A stretch of DNA of 64,000 bases from JANMES01 sp038329865 (GTDB taxonomy: Bacteria; Planctomycetota; Phycisphaerae; Tepidisphaerales; Tepidisphaeraceae), in NCBI GenBank assembly GCA_038329865.1, contig JBBQNK010000002.1, positions 62,001 through 126,000 of the forward strand. The letters run 5' to 3'. Below are positions 42,022-49,730 of the stretch, piece by piece (positions within the stretch are counted from its first letter, which is position 1; every line of letters begins with the position of its first letter). The translations under genes were made by a program, and so were the position numbers. Below the pieces are notes generated by a model. The model had not been told where the DNA came from. It ran no database searches and worked only from the letters and a program-made list of their open reading frames with translations.

Positions 42022-43062
42022 ATGCCCCAGGGCGACAATTTAAAGCCGCAACCGTCGCGGCGACGATTTTTACTGATCGGCGGACTCGGGGCGGCGGCCC
42101 TTGGCGCGTCGTCGCTGGCCGGGTGGTCGCGGCGATCGAAAACCACCGCGGGCGGTCTGCACATTGCCCAGCGGAAGTCGCGGGCGCTGGGGACCGACAT
42201 CTCCATGCTCGCCCTCCACGAAAACGCCGCCGCCGGGGAGCGGGCGCTCGATGCCGCGTTCGCGGAACTCGCCCGCGTCGAGCGGGTGATGAGCATTTAC
42301 CTGCCCGAGAGCGAGCTTTCCCGCCTGAATCGCGACGGCGTGCTGAACCATCCCGATCCATATCTCGTCCGCGTACTCAACGAATCAACCGACACTGCCC
42401 AGCGCACCGGCGGCGCGTTTGACGTGACCGTTCAGCCGCTCTGGGTGCTGTACGCCGCCGCCAGCAAATCGGGCGCGTTGCCGAGCGACGGCGAGATCGA
42501 TTCCGCCCGGCAACGCGTCGATTGGCGCGGCCTTTCGATCGCCGACGACCGAATCACCCTGCGCGACCCCGGCATGGCGATCACACTCAACGGCATCGCG
42601 CAAGGTTTCGCCGCCGACCGTGCCATGGAAGCGATGACGCGGGCCGGCGTCACGCACGCGCTGATCAACACCGGCGAGATCGCCTCCATCGGCCACAAGG
42701 CCAGCGGCGAGCCGTGGGTCGTCGGCATTCAACACCCGCGCAAGGCCGACGCGTATTTGGGCTTGGCGAAGCTCACGGGCCGGTGCATGTCCACAAGCGG
42801 CGATTACGAAACCACGTTCAGCGCCGACCGCGCGTACAACCACATTTTCGAGCCGTGGAGCGGGCGATCGCCGGGCGACTTTTCCAGCGTCACGGTCATC
42901 GCCCCCACCGCCACGCAGGCCGACGCGCTATCGACGGCGATCTTCGTGCTCGGCGCCGAGAAGGGCCGGACGCTGGCCGCTTCGATCCCGGGAGTCGACG
43001 TGCTGCTGGTGATGAAAGACGGCCGCCAACTGGCCGGCGACGGGTTCCCCTGGAACGGCTAA
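42022..43062 (+). CDS. apbE: FAD:protein FMN transferase
   Basis: Attaches FMN covalently to Thr/Ser of exported flavoproteins, using FAD. The 346-residue protein begins with a likely Tat-type export signal (PSRRRFLLIGGLG). It has the ApbE pattern ALGTDISMLAL, RVERVMSIYLPESELSRLN, GAFDVTVQPLWVL, NGIAQGFAADRA, NTGEIASIG, and the magnesium-binding end APTATQADALSTAIFVLG. ATG 42022 follows GGAGAGGGAATCACG. The next gene encodes a protein with the target motif, so the pair are likely enzyme and substrate in the periplasm. Confidence 0.92.
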   Translation: MPQGDNLKPQPSRRRFLLIGGLGAAALGASSLAGWSRRSKTTAGGLHIAQRKSRALGTDISMLALHENAAAGERALDAAFAELARVERVMSIYLPESELSRLNRDGVLNHPDPYLVRVLNESTDTAQRTGGAFDVTVQPLWVLYAAASKSGALPSDGEIDSARQRVDWRGLSIADDRITLRDPGMAITLNGIAQGFAADRAMEAMTRAGVTHALINTGEIASIGHKASGEPWVVGIQHPRKADAYLGLAKLTGRCMSTSGDYETTFSADRAYNHIFEPWSGRSPGDFSSVTVIAPTATQADALSTAIFVLGAEKGRTLAASIPGVDVLLVMKDGRQLAGDGFPWNG

Positions 43063-43120
43063 TGGACCGGCGGTTCTCCGTGGGTGTCCAAAAGTCCTGT
43101 CAGCGCGACTTGAGCGTTAG

Positions 43121-43202
43121 GTCATCCCGAGGTACCCCGAGGGATCTCGGGTTTTCGAGCGTTTCCGTGGCCCCGAGATCCCTCGGAGTACCTCGGGATG
43201 AC
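43121..43202. repeat. Nested palindrome, family B (GTCATCCCGAGGTACCCCGA)
   Basis: The arms GTCATCCCGAGGTACCCCGA and TCGGAGTACCTCGGGATGAC continue inward with GGGATCTCGGG/CCCGAGATCCC. The spacer is about 21 bases. It lies between apbE and its presumed substrate gene. Confidence 0.92.
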
Positions 43203-43228
43203 GATCATTGAGAAGGGAGTTCACGATA

Positions 43229-44365
43229 ATGAAATCAGGTCGCACAACACACTCGCAACAATTGAGAGCGCGAAAACTTCGGGCCGCTTCCATCCTCCTC
43301 GCCCTGGCGGCCTCTTCGACGTTCGCCGCGCCGCCCGCCAAACCCGCAACGCCGAGCGCGTCGGCAGCCAAGCCCGCTGAGGCCGTCAAGACCCGCGCCG
43401 AAGCCGACAAGATCATCGACGAAGCCGGCAAAAACCAGCCGGACTGGTGGGACGACACGCAGCTCACTTACCCGCCGACACTCGACCTCACCTGGGGCCC
43501 GAGCCCCGACAAGAAATGGGCGCCGCAGAAAGTCATGGGCGCGTATTACTGGGACATCATCGATCCCAATCCCGCCAAGTGGAAAGAGGGAATCAAACTC
43601 GCCAGCTACTGCCTGACCAACACGCTCAAAACCAATCCGGCCGGGCAACAGCAGGCCATGGGAAAGATGGCCACCATCTACACCGAGATGCTCGGCGATT
43701 TCGCCCGCGGCGCGTACTGGGCGAAAAAGAACGGCAATCAGCTCACGCTGGCTCACTGCTACGAAAAGCTCGGCTGCCCGTCGGCGGCGAAGGAAATTCT
43801 GAAAAACATGGGTCAGGACCAGACCCGCAACTGCCAGCAGATCAAGCTCTGGGCGGAGATAGGCGACCTGAAAACCGCGCTCACGCTGGCCGACCTGCGC
43901 GGCAAGTCCGACCCGACGGCCGCGTTCCTGGCCGCGGGCGATGCCTGCCGGCGGTCCGACAAAATCCCCGAGGCGATCGCGTACTACCAGAAAGTCCTCG
44001 CCGCACCCGGCGGCGGGAGTCGCGACGATCCGATCAACAAAAAGCGAGCCCAAGCCAACCTCGACGCCATCAAGCTCTTCGACGGGCTCGACCTGATCAA
44101 GATCGCCGACGGCACGTACAAGGGCGACAGCATCGGCTACGTCGGTCCGATCGAAGTGGAAGTCACCGTCACCGCCCACAAGATCGAGAAGGTGGAAGTC
44201 ACCAAGCACCACGAGAAGCAGTTTTACTCCTCGATCAACGACACGCCGCCGCGGATCGTCGCCAAGCAGGGCGTGAAAGGCGTCGACACGACCACCGGCG
44301 CCACGCGAACGAGCGAAGCGATCATCAACGCGTCAGCGAAGGCGCTATCAGCGGCGCAGAAGTGA
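43229..44365 (+). CDS. Exported FMN-binding-domain protein with TPR-like region
   Basis: A 378-residue protein with a signal peptide (basic start, hydrophobic SILLALAASSTFAA). A helical TPR-like middle follows (about 100-275: KIPEAIAYYQKVLAA). A C-terminal FMN-binding domain (about 290-375) has DGTYKGDSIGYVGPIEVEVT and the flavinylation motif TTTGATRTS, with the acceptor threonine near residue 359. This motif is what ApbE modifies, and apbE is the preceding gene. The polyferredoxin gene follows. It therefore probably passes electrons on the outer face of the cytoplasmic membrane. ATG 43229 follows GGGAG. Confidence 0.85.
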   Translation: MKSGRTTHSQQLRARKLRAASILLALAASSTFAAPPAKPATPSASAAKPAEAVKTRAEADKIIDEAGKNQPDWWDDTQLTYPPTLDLTWGPSPDKKWAPQKVMGAYYWDIIDPNPAKWKEGIKLASYCLTNTLKTNPAGQQQAMGKMATIYTEMLGDFARGAYWAKKNGNQLTLAHCYEKLGCPSAAKEILKNMGQDQTRNCQQIKLWAEIGDLKTALTLADLRGKSDPTAAFLAAGDACRRSDKIPEAIAYYQKVLAAPGGGSRDDPINKKRAQANLDAIKLFDGLDLIKIADGTYKGDSIGYVGPIEVEVTVTAHKIEKVEVTKHHEKQFYSSINDTPPRIVAKQGVKGVDTTTGATRTSEAIINASAKALSAAQK

Positions 44366-44381
44366 GCGATCTGTATTCGTC

Positions 44382-44450
44382 GGCGTGTCCCGCTTCAGCG
44401 GGACACTTTGTCTGACGCGCGACCGGTGTCCCGCTGAAGCGGGACACGCC
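44382..44450. repeat. Nested palindrome GGCGTGTCCCGCTTCAGCGG
   Basis: Two nearly identical 25-base palindromes (GTGTCCCGCTTCAGCGGGAC and GTGTCCCGCTGAAGCGGGAC cores) face each other over about 17 bases. It occupies the gap before the polyferredoxin gene. Confidence 0.92.
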
Positions 44451-44501
44451 AACGAAGCGTTGCCCTTCTAATCGCAAGCGATCGAAGATGACGGAGCGTA
44501 G

Positions 44502-46316
44502 ATGCGTCTGAACCTGTTCCTCCCCTACCTTCGCCGCCCCAAGCGCGATTCGTCGCGCGAGATGGCCCGCCCGTTCCGAAAATTCGCGCTCAACGTCGTT
44601 CCCGCCACTGTCTTTTCCGAAACCGGCGTGAAAGTGAAGCCCGGCCTGCTCCGCCGCGTGCTGAAAAAGATAGGGCCGACTTGGCTTTCATCGCCCGTCC
44701 GCAGGATCGTGCAGGGCGTTTGCATGATCGCGTTCTGCTGGCTCTTCTTTTACGTCTGCTGGCCGTACGGCACGAAGGATTACTCGGCCGCGATGGCTAG
44801 CCGAGAAAAAATCCACGCCGAAACGTTTCTGATCATCGACCCGCTGGTGAGCCTTTCCACCGCCATCGCCGCCAAGGCGTGGGTCTGGTCGCTGCTCTGG
44901 GCGACGGGGATTCTCACCGCGTGCGTGCTCTTCCCTCGCGGATTCTGCGGCTATCTCTGCCCGCTCGGCACACTGATCGATCTCTTCGACTGGTCGATCG
45001 GCAAACGCGTGAAAAAATTCCAGGTGACGCGCGACGGATGGTGGGTCAATCTCAAGTACTACCTGCTGCTGGCGATCCTGGTATGCAGTGTGTTCGGCGT
45101 GCTAATCTCCGGCTTCTTCGCGGCGATTCCTGTCATCACCCGCGGATTCCTCTTCACGCTCTCGCCGCTGCAGATGGGCGTGCAGCGCGGCTTCTACCAA
45201 GTGCCGCCGATGAACGTGGGGCAGATTTTTTCGATCGCGCTCTTCATCGGCGTGCTGGCGCTGGGCTTCATGCGGCCGCGGTTCTGGTGCCGATACGTCT
45301 GCCCGACCGGGGCGATGTTTTCCGTCGGCAATCTCTTCCGCGCCAGCGAAAGAAAAGTCGAAGACACCTGCATCCACTGCAACAAGTGCGTCGAGATTTG
45401 CCCGTTCGATGCGATCAAAGCCGACTTCACCACCCGCACCGCCGACTGCACGCTCTGCCAAACCTGCGGCGGGGTTTGCCCGGTGCATGCGATCAAGTTC
45501 GTCGACCGCTGGGATAATGCGAACCTGAAACTCGAAGGCGATCGCGAACTGCACGAAACGCCGATGTCCCGTCGCGGCGTGCTCGGCGGAATCGCCGCGG
45601 GCGTAGTCGCGGCGACGGGGATCGGGCTGCTGACGCGCACTGCGGCCGCTTCATCGCCGGTGCCGATTCGCCCGCCCGGCAGCGTGCCGGAGGATGAATT
45701 CCTCGACCTGTGCATCCGCTGCGGCGAATGCTTCAAGGCGTGCCCGAACAACGTTCTGCAGCCGATGGGTTTCAAGAACGGCCTCGACTCGCTCTGGACG
45801 CCAGAGGCCGTCCCCACCTGGTCCGGCTGCGAGCCGAGCTGCAACAACTGTGGGCAAGTCTGCCCCACCGGCGCGATCCGCGCGTTGCCGATCGAAGAAA
45901 AGCGCGCCGTGCGGATGGGCCTGGCCGAGATCAACACCGCCACCTGCCTGCCGCACGCAGGGAAAGAGGCCTGCCAGCTCTGCGTCGATGAATGCACCGC
46001 GGCCGGTTACAACGCGATCGAGTTCGTCCGCGTCGGCACGCAGGTAGACTCCGACGGCCTGCCGATCGAAGGCACCGGCTTCGTCGCCCCGGTAATGGTC
46101 CCCGACAAATGCGTCGGCTGCGGCCTCTGCCAGACGCGCTGCCACGGCGTGAACTTTAAGACGCGCCACGTGCTGACGGAAAGCGCCATCGTCGTCCGTG
46201 CCGGAGCCGGAAACGAAGACCGCGTGCGCAGCGGCTCGTACGTGCAGCTTCGCGTGCAACGCGATCAGGATAAGCTGAAAAAATCAGTCGACGCGAAGTA
46301 TCAGTCGGGCACTTAG
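44502..46316 (+). CDS. NosR/NapH-like membrane polyferredoxin with fused periplasmic NapG/MauM-like ferredoxin
   Basis: A 604-residue membrane electron carrier. The N-terminal half has four to six helices and the conserved CGYLCPLGTLIDLF and CRYVCPTGAMF motifs of NapH/NosR. Two 4Fe-4S motifs follow (CIHCNKCVEICP near 290, CTLCQTCGGVCP near 316). A Tat-like segment with MSRRGVLGGIAAG (about 355) then leads to a second ferredoxin block (CIRCGECFKACP near 404, CNNCGQVCP near 449, CQLC near 491, CVGCGLCQTRCHG near 540). It appears to be a fusion of normally separate NapH- and NapG-type subunits. With apbE and the FMN protein it should move electrons across the membrane; donor and final acceptor are unknown. 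ATG follows CGGAG. Confidence 0.88.
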   Translation: MRLNLFLPYLRRPKRDSSREMARPFRKFALNVVPATVFSETGVKVKPGLLRRVLKKIGPTWLSSPVRRIVQGVCMIAFCWLFFYVCWPYGTKDYSAAMASREKIHAETFLIIDPLVSLSTAIAAKAWVWSLLWATGILTACVLFPRGFCGYLCPLGTLIDLFDWSIGKRVKKFQVTRDGWWVNLKYYLLLAILVCSVFGVLISGFFAAIPVITRGFLFTLSPLQMGVQRGFYQVPPMNVGQIFSIALFIGVLALGFMRPRFWCRYVCPTGAMFSVGNLFRASERKVEDTCIHCNKCVEICPFDAIKADFTTRTADCTLCQTCGGVCPVHAIKFVDRWDNANLKLEGDRELHETPMSRRGVLGGIAAGVVAATGIGLLTRTAAASSPVPIRPPGSVPEDEFLDLCIRCGECFKACPNNVLQPMGFKNGLDSLWTPEAVPTWSGCEPSCNNCGQVCPTGAIRALPIEEKRAVRMGLAEINTATCLPHAGKEACQLCVDECTAAGYNAIEFVRVGTQVDSDGLPIEGTGFVAPVMVPDKCVGCGLCQTRCHGVNFKTRHVLTESAIVVRAGAGNEDRVRSGSYVQLRVQRDQDKLKKSVDAKYQSGT

Positions 46317-46375
46317 CGTACTTCGGCGTCACGCAAATCGTCGTACTGAGAGGGTGGACAAAAAACCGATTGACT

Positions 46376-46458
46376 GTCATCCCGAGGTACTCCGAGGGAT
46401 CTCGGAACCACGAAAGCCGCTCGAAATCCCGAGATCCCTCGGAGTACCTCGGGATGAC
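46376..46458. repeat. Nested palindrome, family B (GTCATCCCGAGGTACTCCGA)
   Basis: The arms GTCATCCCGAGGTACTCCGA and TCGGAGTACCTCGGGATGAC continue with GGGATCTCGG/CCGAGATCCC. The spacer is about 21 bases. The rest of 46317-46705 contains a promoter but no gene. Confidence 0.92.
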
Positions 46459-46615
46459 GTTTTTTCTGAGGGAAGCAGATAGGAAACTTTTGAGCGCCTC
46501 TAACGTGACGTCGTTCCAAAGTGCGGCGACACCGGTGAGATCGGATTGCCCTAATCCCGCATTCGCCGTTCGTGTCGCAAGCGGCGATCAAACTACGCCT
46601 GAAAACGTCCCCTCT

Positions 46616-46644
46616 TTGCATTTCACCGACAATCCTCATAATTA
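46616..46644 (+). promoter_or_regulatory. Predicted sigma-70 type promoter of icd
   Basis: TTGCAT (46616-46621), a 17-base spacer and TAATTA (46639-46644), about 60 bases before the isocitrate dehydrogenase start. It lies in a locally AT-richer stretch. Confidence 0.5.
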
Positions 46645-46705
46645 CCAATCCCGCGGTGGCGGCGCGTGCGGCGCCCGCGGCGTACTTTAACCTTCGGAGA
46701 AAATC

Positions 46706-48016
46706 ATGGCTGGCGATGTCATTTCAATGTCCAACGGCAAACTTTCCGTCCCCGATATGCCCGTCATTCCCTTCATCGAAGGCGACGGCACCGGCCGCGA
46801 TATCTGGCGGGCTTCGGTTCGCGTGTTCGACGCAGCCGTGAAAAAAGTCTACGGCGGGAAGAAGCAGATCAAGTGGAAAGAAGTGCTGGCCGGGCAGAAG
46901 GCGTTCGACTCGACCAAGAACTGGCTGCCGGATGAAACGGTCGAAGCGTTCAAGCACTACCTCGTGGGCATCAAGGGCCCGCTGACCACGCCGGTCGGCG
47001 GCGGGATTCGCTCGCTCAACGTGGCGCTGCGGCAGATGCTGGATCTTTATGTCTGTCTCCGCCCGGTGCAGTATTTCACCGGCGTGCCGAGCCCGGTGAA
47101 GCACCCGGAAAAAGTCGCGATGACGATCTTCCGCGAGAATACGGAAGACATTTATGCGGGCATTGAATACGCCGCCGGCTCACCGGAGGCGCAGAAGGTG
47201 CTCGATTTTATTGCCAAGGAATTCCCGAAAGATTTCAAGAAGATCCGCTTCGGTACCGCCGACGCGACGACCGCCTTCGCCAAGTCGGCCATGCCGACCG
47301 ACCCCGGGCCGCAGAAGATTGAAGTGGGCATCGGCATTAAGCCGGTGAGCAAAATGGGCACGCAGCGCCTGGTGTACGCGGCGATCGAATACGCCATCAA
47401 ACACAAGCGGAAATCCGTCACGCTGGTGCACAAGGGCAACATCATGAAGTTCACCGAAGGCGGTTTCCGCGACTGGGGCTACGAGCTGGCGAAAGACGCG
47501 TTCGGCGCCGTTGAAATCGACGGCGGCCCGTGGTGCGTGATCAAGGCCGGCGTGCGCGGCAACAACAGCGGGCAGGACATCACCATCAAAGACGCCATCG
47601 CCGATATCACCCTGCAGCAGGTGCTGACGCGCCCTGATGATTTCGACGTGATCGCCACGCTCAACCTCAACGGCGATTACCTCAGTGACGCGCTGGCCGC
47701 GCAGGTCGGCGGCATCGGCATCGCCCCCGGTGCGAACATCAACTACATCACCGGCCACGCCATCTTCGAAGCCACCCACGGCACGGCCCCCAAGTACGCC
47801 GACCAGGACGTGGTCAACCCCGGCTCGGTCATCCTCAGCGGCGTGATGATGCTAGAGCACCTAGGCTGGCAGGAAGCGGCCGATGCGATCTTGAAGGGTT
47901 TGGAAAAAGCCATCGCCAACAAGACGGTGACCTACGATTTCGCCCGGCAGATGGAAGGTGCGAAGAAGATCAAGTGCAGCGAATTTGCGGATGAGATTAT
48001 TACGAATCTTGGGTAA
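46706..48016 (+). CDS. icd: NADP-dependent isocitrate dehydrogenase
   Basis: TCA cycle enzyme converting isocitrate to 2-oxoglutarate; 436 residues, the normal size for the bacterial homodimer. Motifs: FIEGDGTGRDIW, TTPVGGGIRSLNVALRQ with the regulatory/substrate serine, LRPVQYFTGVPSPVK, FRENTEDIYAGIEY, TLVHKGNIMKFTEGGFRDWGYE, NGDYLSDALAAQVGGIG and FEATHGTAPKYADQDVVNPGS. The last block has the Lys/Tyr pair typical of NADP specificity. ATG follows CGGAGAAAATC. A strong terminator follows, so it is a single-gene unit. Confidence 0.95.
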   Translation: MAGDVISMSNGKLSVPDMPVIPFIEGDGTGRDIWRASVRVFDAAVKKVYGGKKQIKWKEVLAGQKAFDSTKNWLPDETVEAFKHYLVGIKGPLTTPVGGGIRSLNVALRQMLDLYVCLRPVQYFTGVPSPVKHPEKVAMTIFRENTEDIYAGIEYAAGSPEAQKVLDFIAKEFPKDFKKIRFGTADATTAFAKSAMPTDPGPQKIEVGIGIKPVSKMGTQRLVYAAIEYAIKHKRKSVTLVHKGNIMKFTEGGFRDWGYELAKDAFGAVEIDGGPWCVIKAGVRGNNSGQDITIKDAIADITLQQVLTRPDDFDVIATLNLNGDYLSDALAAQVGGIGIAPGANINYITGHAIFEATHGTAPKYADQDVVNPGSVILSGVMMLEHLGWQEAADAILKGLEKAIANKTVTYDFARQMEGAKKIKCSEFADEIITNLG

Positions 48017-48043
48017 GCGGCCTTCAGCGGAATTTGGTAAAAA

Positions 48044-48077
48044 GAGCGGCCCGCAGCAAGCGGGTCGCTCTTTTTTT
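48044..48077 (+). terminator. Rho-independent terminator after icd
   Basis: An 11-base stem (GAGCGGCCCGC / GCGGGTCGCTC) with a 5-base loop is followed by seven T residues, about 28 bases after the icd stop. Confidence 0.93.
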
Positions 48078-48146
48078 AGTGATGAATGAATTGGAATTCA
48101 AACGTCTCGCCCATGCTTCGGGGAATCGCCTTCACCGCGCTCGCAC

Positions 48147-48767
48147 ATGTTCAAGCGTTGGCTTTCCAACATCGCCGTGCTCTTTTCGCTGATTCTCTTC
48201 ATGGCGCTTGTCGTATTTTGGGTGCGGGGGATTTGGCGGATGGATTGTTTCGGTGTCGCGATTGATCACTTTCACTCGCCCGACTGGATCGGACGGAGTT
48301 GCACGTTTTCGTCGTTCGGCGGCCAAGTCGCGGTGCGATGGCGAACTCATTCAGCCAACAAGGATGCGGGCCAATTGGATCTTTGGATCATCCCGCCTGA
48401 TCGGTGGGAATGGAAGGCCTGGCCAATGTGCGTCCCCCTTCATCCCTCCATGAATGTTCTCATCAATCATCCACAACTAGGCGACGAGACGCCCGGGTGG
48501 GAAAGGCTCGGCTTTGCTTATGGGTCGGGCAATGTTTCCCAGCATCAGGCTTGGGGGCAATTCTGGTTCCTGGAGATCATCGTGCCCAACTGGGCGCTGG
48601 CCTTGCTCTTTGCGGCGTGCCCGGCGGTGGTGATGCGTCAACGTCGCCGCGAGCGTCGCCGGGTTGCTGCGGGTTTGTGCGTCTGCGGCTACGATCTCCG
48701 CGCCAGCGCCGATCGCTGCCCCGAGTGCGGGCGCGCGGTGCGTGCTTCCGTTGAGCCCGCGATATGA
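48147..48767 (+). CDS. Two-helix membrane protein with C-terminal zinc ribbon, planctomycete type
   Basis: A 206-residue protein of unknown function. It has one helix at 8-28, a roughly 110-residue outer domain rich in Trp and aromatic residues, a second helix (about 143-165), and a basic juxtamembrane run (RQRRRERRR). It ends in a cytoplasmic ribbon CVCGYDLRASADRCPECGR. This layout and the CxCGYDLRxxxxRCPECG tail recur in many planctomycete proteins. The stop overlaps the methyltransferase start (ATGA), so the two are translated together. Confidence 0.7.
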   Translation: MFKRWLSNIAVLFSLILFMALVVFWVRGIWRMDCFGVAIDHFHSPDWIGRSCTFSSFGGQVAVRWRTHSANKDAGQLDLWIIPPDRWEWKAWPMCVPLHPSMNVLINHPQLGDETPGWERLGFAYGSGNVSQHQAWGQFWFLEIIVPNWALALLFAACPAVVMRQRRRERRRVAAGLCVCGYDLRASADRCPECGRAVRASVEPAI

Positions 48768-49531
48768 AATTCCTTCGCAACTTACTCGCCCACCCGCTCA
48801 CGCGCGGGCTCGATCTCGACGACCCGAACACTACGGCGCTCCGCCAGCGGATTATCGAGGCCAAGCCGTTTCTGCGGAAGATTTATGAAGGCTGGTACGC
48901 ATGGCTGGCCGAGCAGATTCCGGCGGGCGACGGCGGAGTGCTCGAACTCGGCTCGGGCGGGGGATTCTTTAAGGATTACGTGCCGGGGCTGATTACGTCG
49001 GAGATTTTTTCTGTGCCGGGTATCGGCTGCGTGCTGGACGGGCAGCGGCTTCCGTTCACAGACGCCTCACTCAAAGCGATCGCCATGACCAACGTGCTGC
49101 ATCACCTGCCGAACGTGCGGCGGTTTTTCGCCGAGTCATCGCGGTGCCTGCGGCCGGGCGGCGTGGTGGCGATGATCGAGCCGTGGGTCACGCCGTGGTC
49201 GAAAATCGTCTATACCAAATTGCACCACGAGCCGTTCGAGCCGCACACGCCGGCGTGGGAGTTTCCCTCGACCGGCCCACTCTCCGGCGCCAACGACGCC
49301 CTGCCGTGGGTGGCGCTGCACCGCGACCGGGCGATTTTCGAGCGCGAATTCCCCGATCTGAAGATCGAACGCGCCGAGCCGATCCTGCCGCTGCGCTACT
49401 TGCTCTCCGGCGGCGTGGCGATGAGAACGCTGCTGCCCGGCACGGCGTACGGGCCGATCGGATGGCTCGAAAACCTCTGGCCGATCAGCCGCGGCGGAAT
49501 GTTCGCGCGGCTGCTGCTGCGGCGGGTGTAA
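48764..49531 (+). CDS. Class I SAM-dependent methyltransferase
   Basis: A 255-residue methyltransferase with VLELGSGGGFFKDYVPG as the SAM-binding loop, RLPFTDASLKAIAMTNVLHHLPNVRRFFAE (motifs II-III) and LRPGGVVAMIEPW. The C-terminal half (TKLHHEPFEPHTPAWEFPS) is not a common acceptor domain that I recognise. The substrate is unknown. Its coupling to the membrane zinc-ribbon protein suggests a membrane or surface target, but this is a guess. Confidence 0.8.
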   Translation: MKFLRNLLAHPLTRGLDLDDPNTTALRQRIIEAKPFLRKIYEGWYAWLAEQIPAGDGGVLELGSGGGFFKDYVPGLITSEIFSVPGIGCVLDGQRLPFTDASLKAIAMTNVLHHLPNVRRFFAESSRCLRPGGVVAMIEPWVTPWSKIVYTKLHHEPFEPHTPAWEFPSTGPLSGANDALPWVALHRDRAIFEREFPDLKIERAEPILPLRYLLSGGVAMRTLLPGTAYGPIGWLENLWPISRGGMFARLLLRRV

Positions 49532-49540
49532 AACGCATGT

Positions 49541-49706
49541 CCCTCTCCCGGTACTCCGGGAGAGGGTAGGGTGAGGGTTCTGTCTCTCGGAGCAGGCGAT
49601 ATCCAAAATTGGAAAGACTTCTCGTCCGGAGCTTCTTGCAATCGATAACTATTTGAACATCGCAGCAGAACCCTCACCCTGCCCTCTCCCGGCGTACCGG
49701 GAGAGG
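49541..49706. repeat. Nested palindrome, family A
   Basis: CCTCTCCCGGTACTCCGGGA (continuing GAGGGTAGGGTGAGGGTTCTG) faces CAGAACCCTCACCCTGCCCT (continuing CTCCCGGCGTACCGGGAGAGG) across about 80 bases. Each half is itself a hairpin. Confidence 0.92.
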
Positions 49707-49730
49707 AACAAGACGATCGCATTTCGAAGC

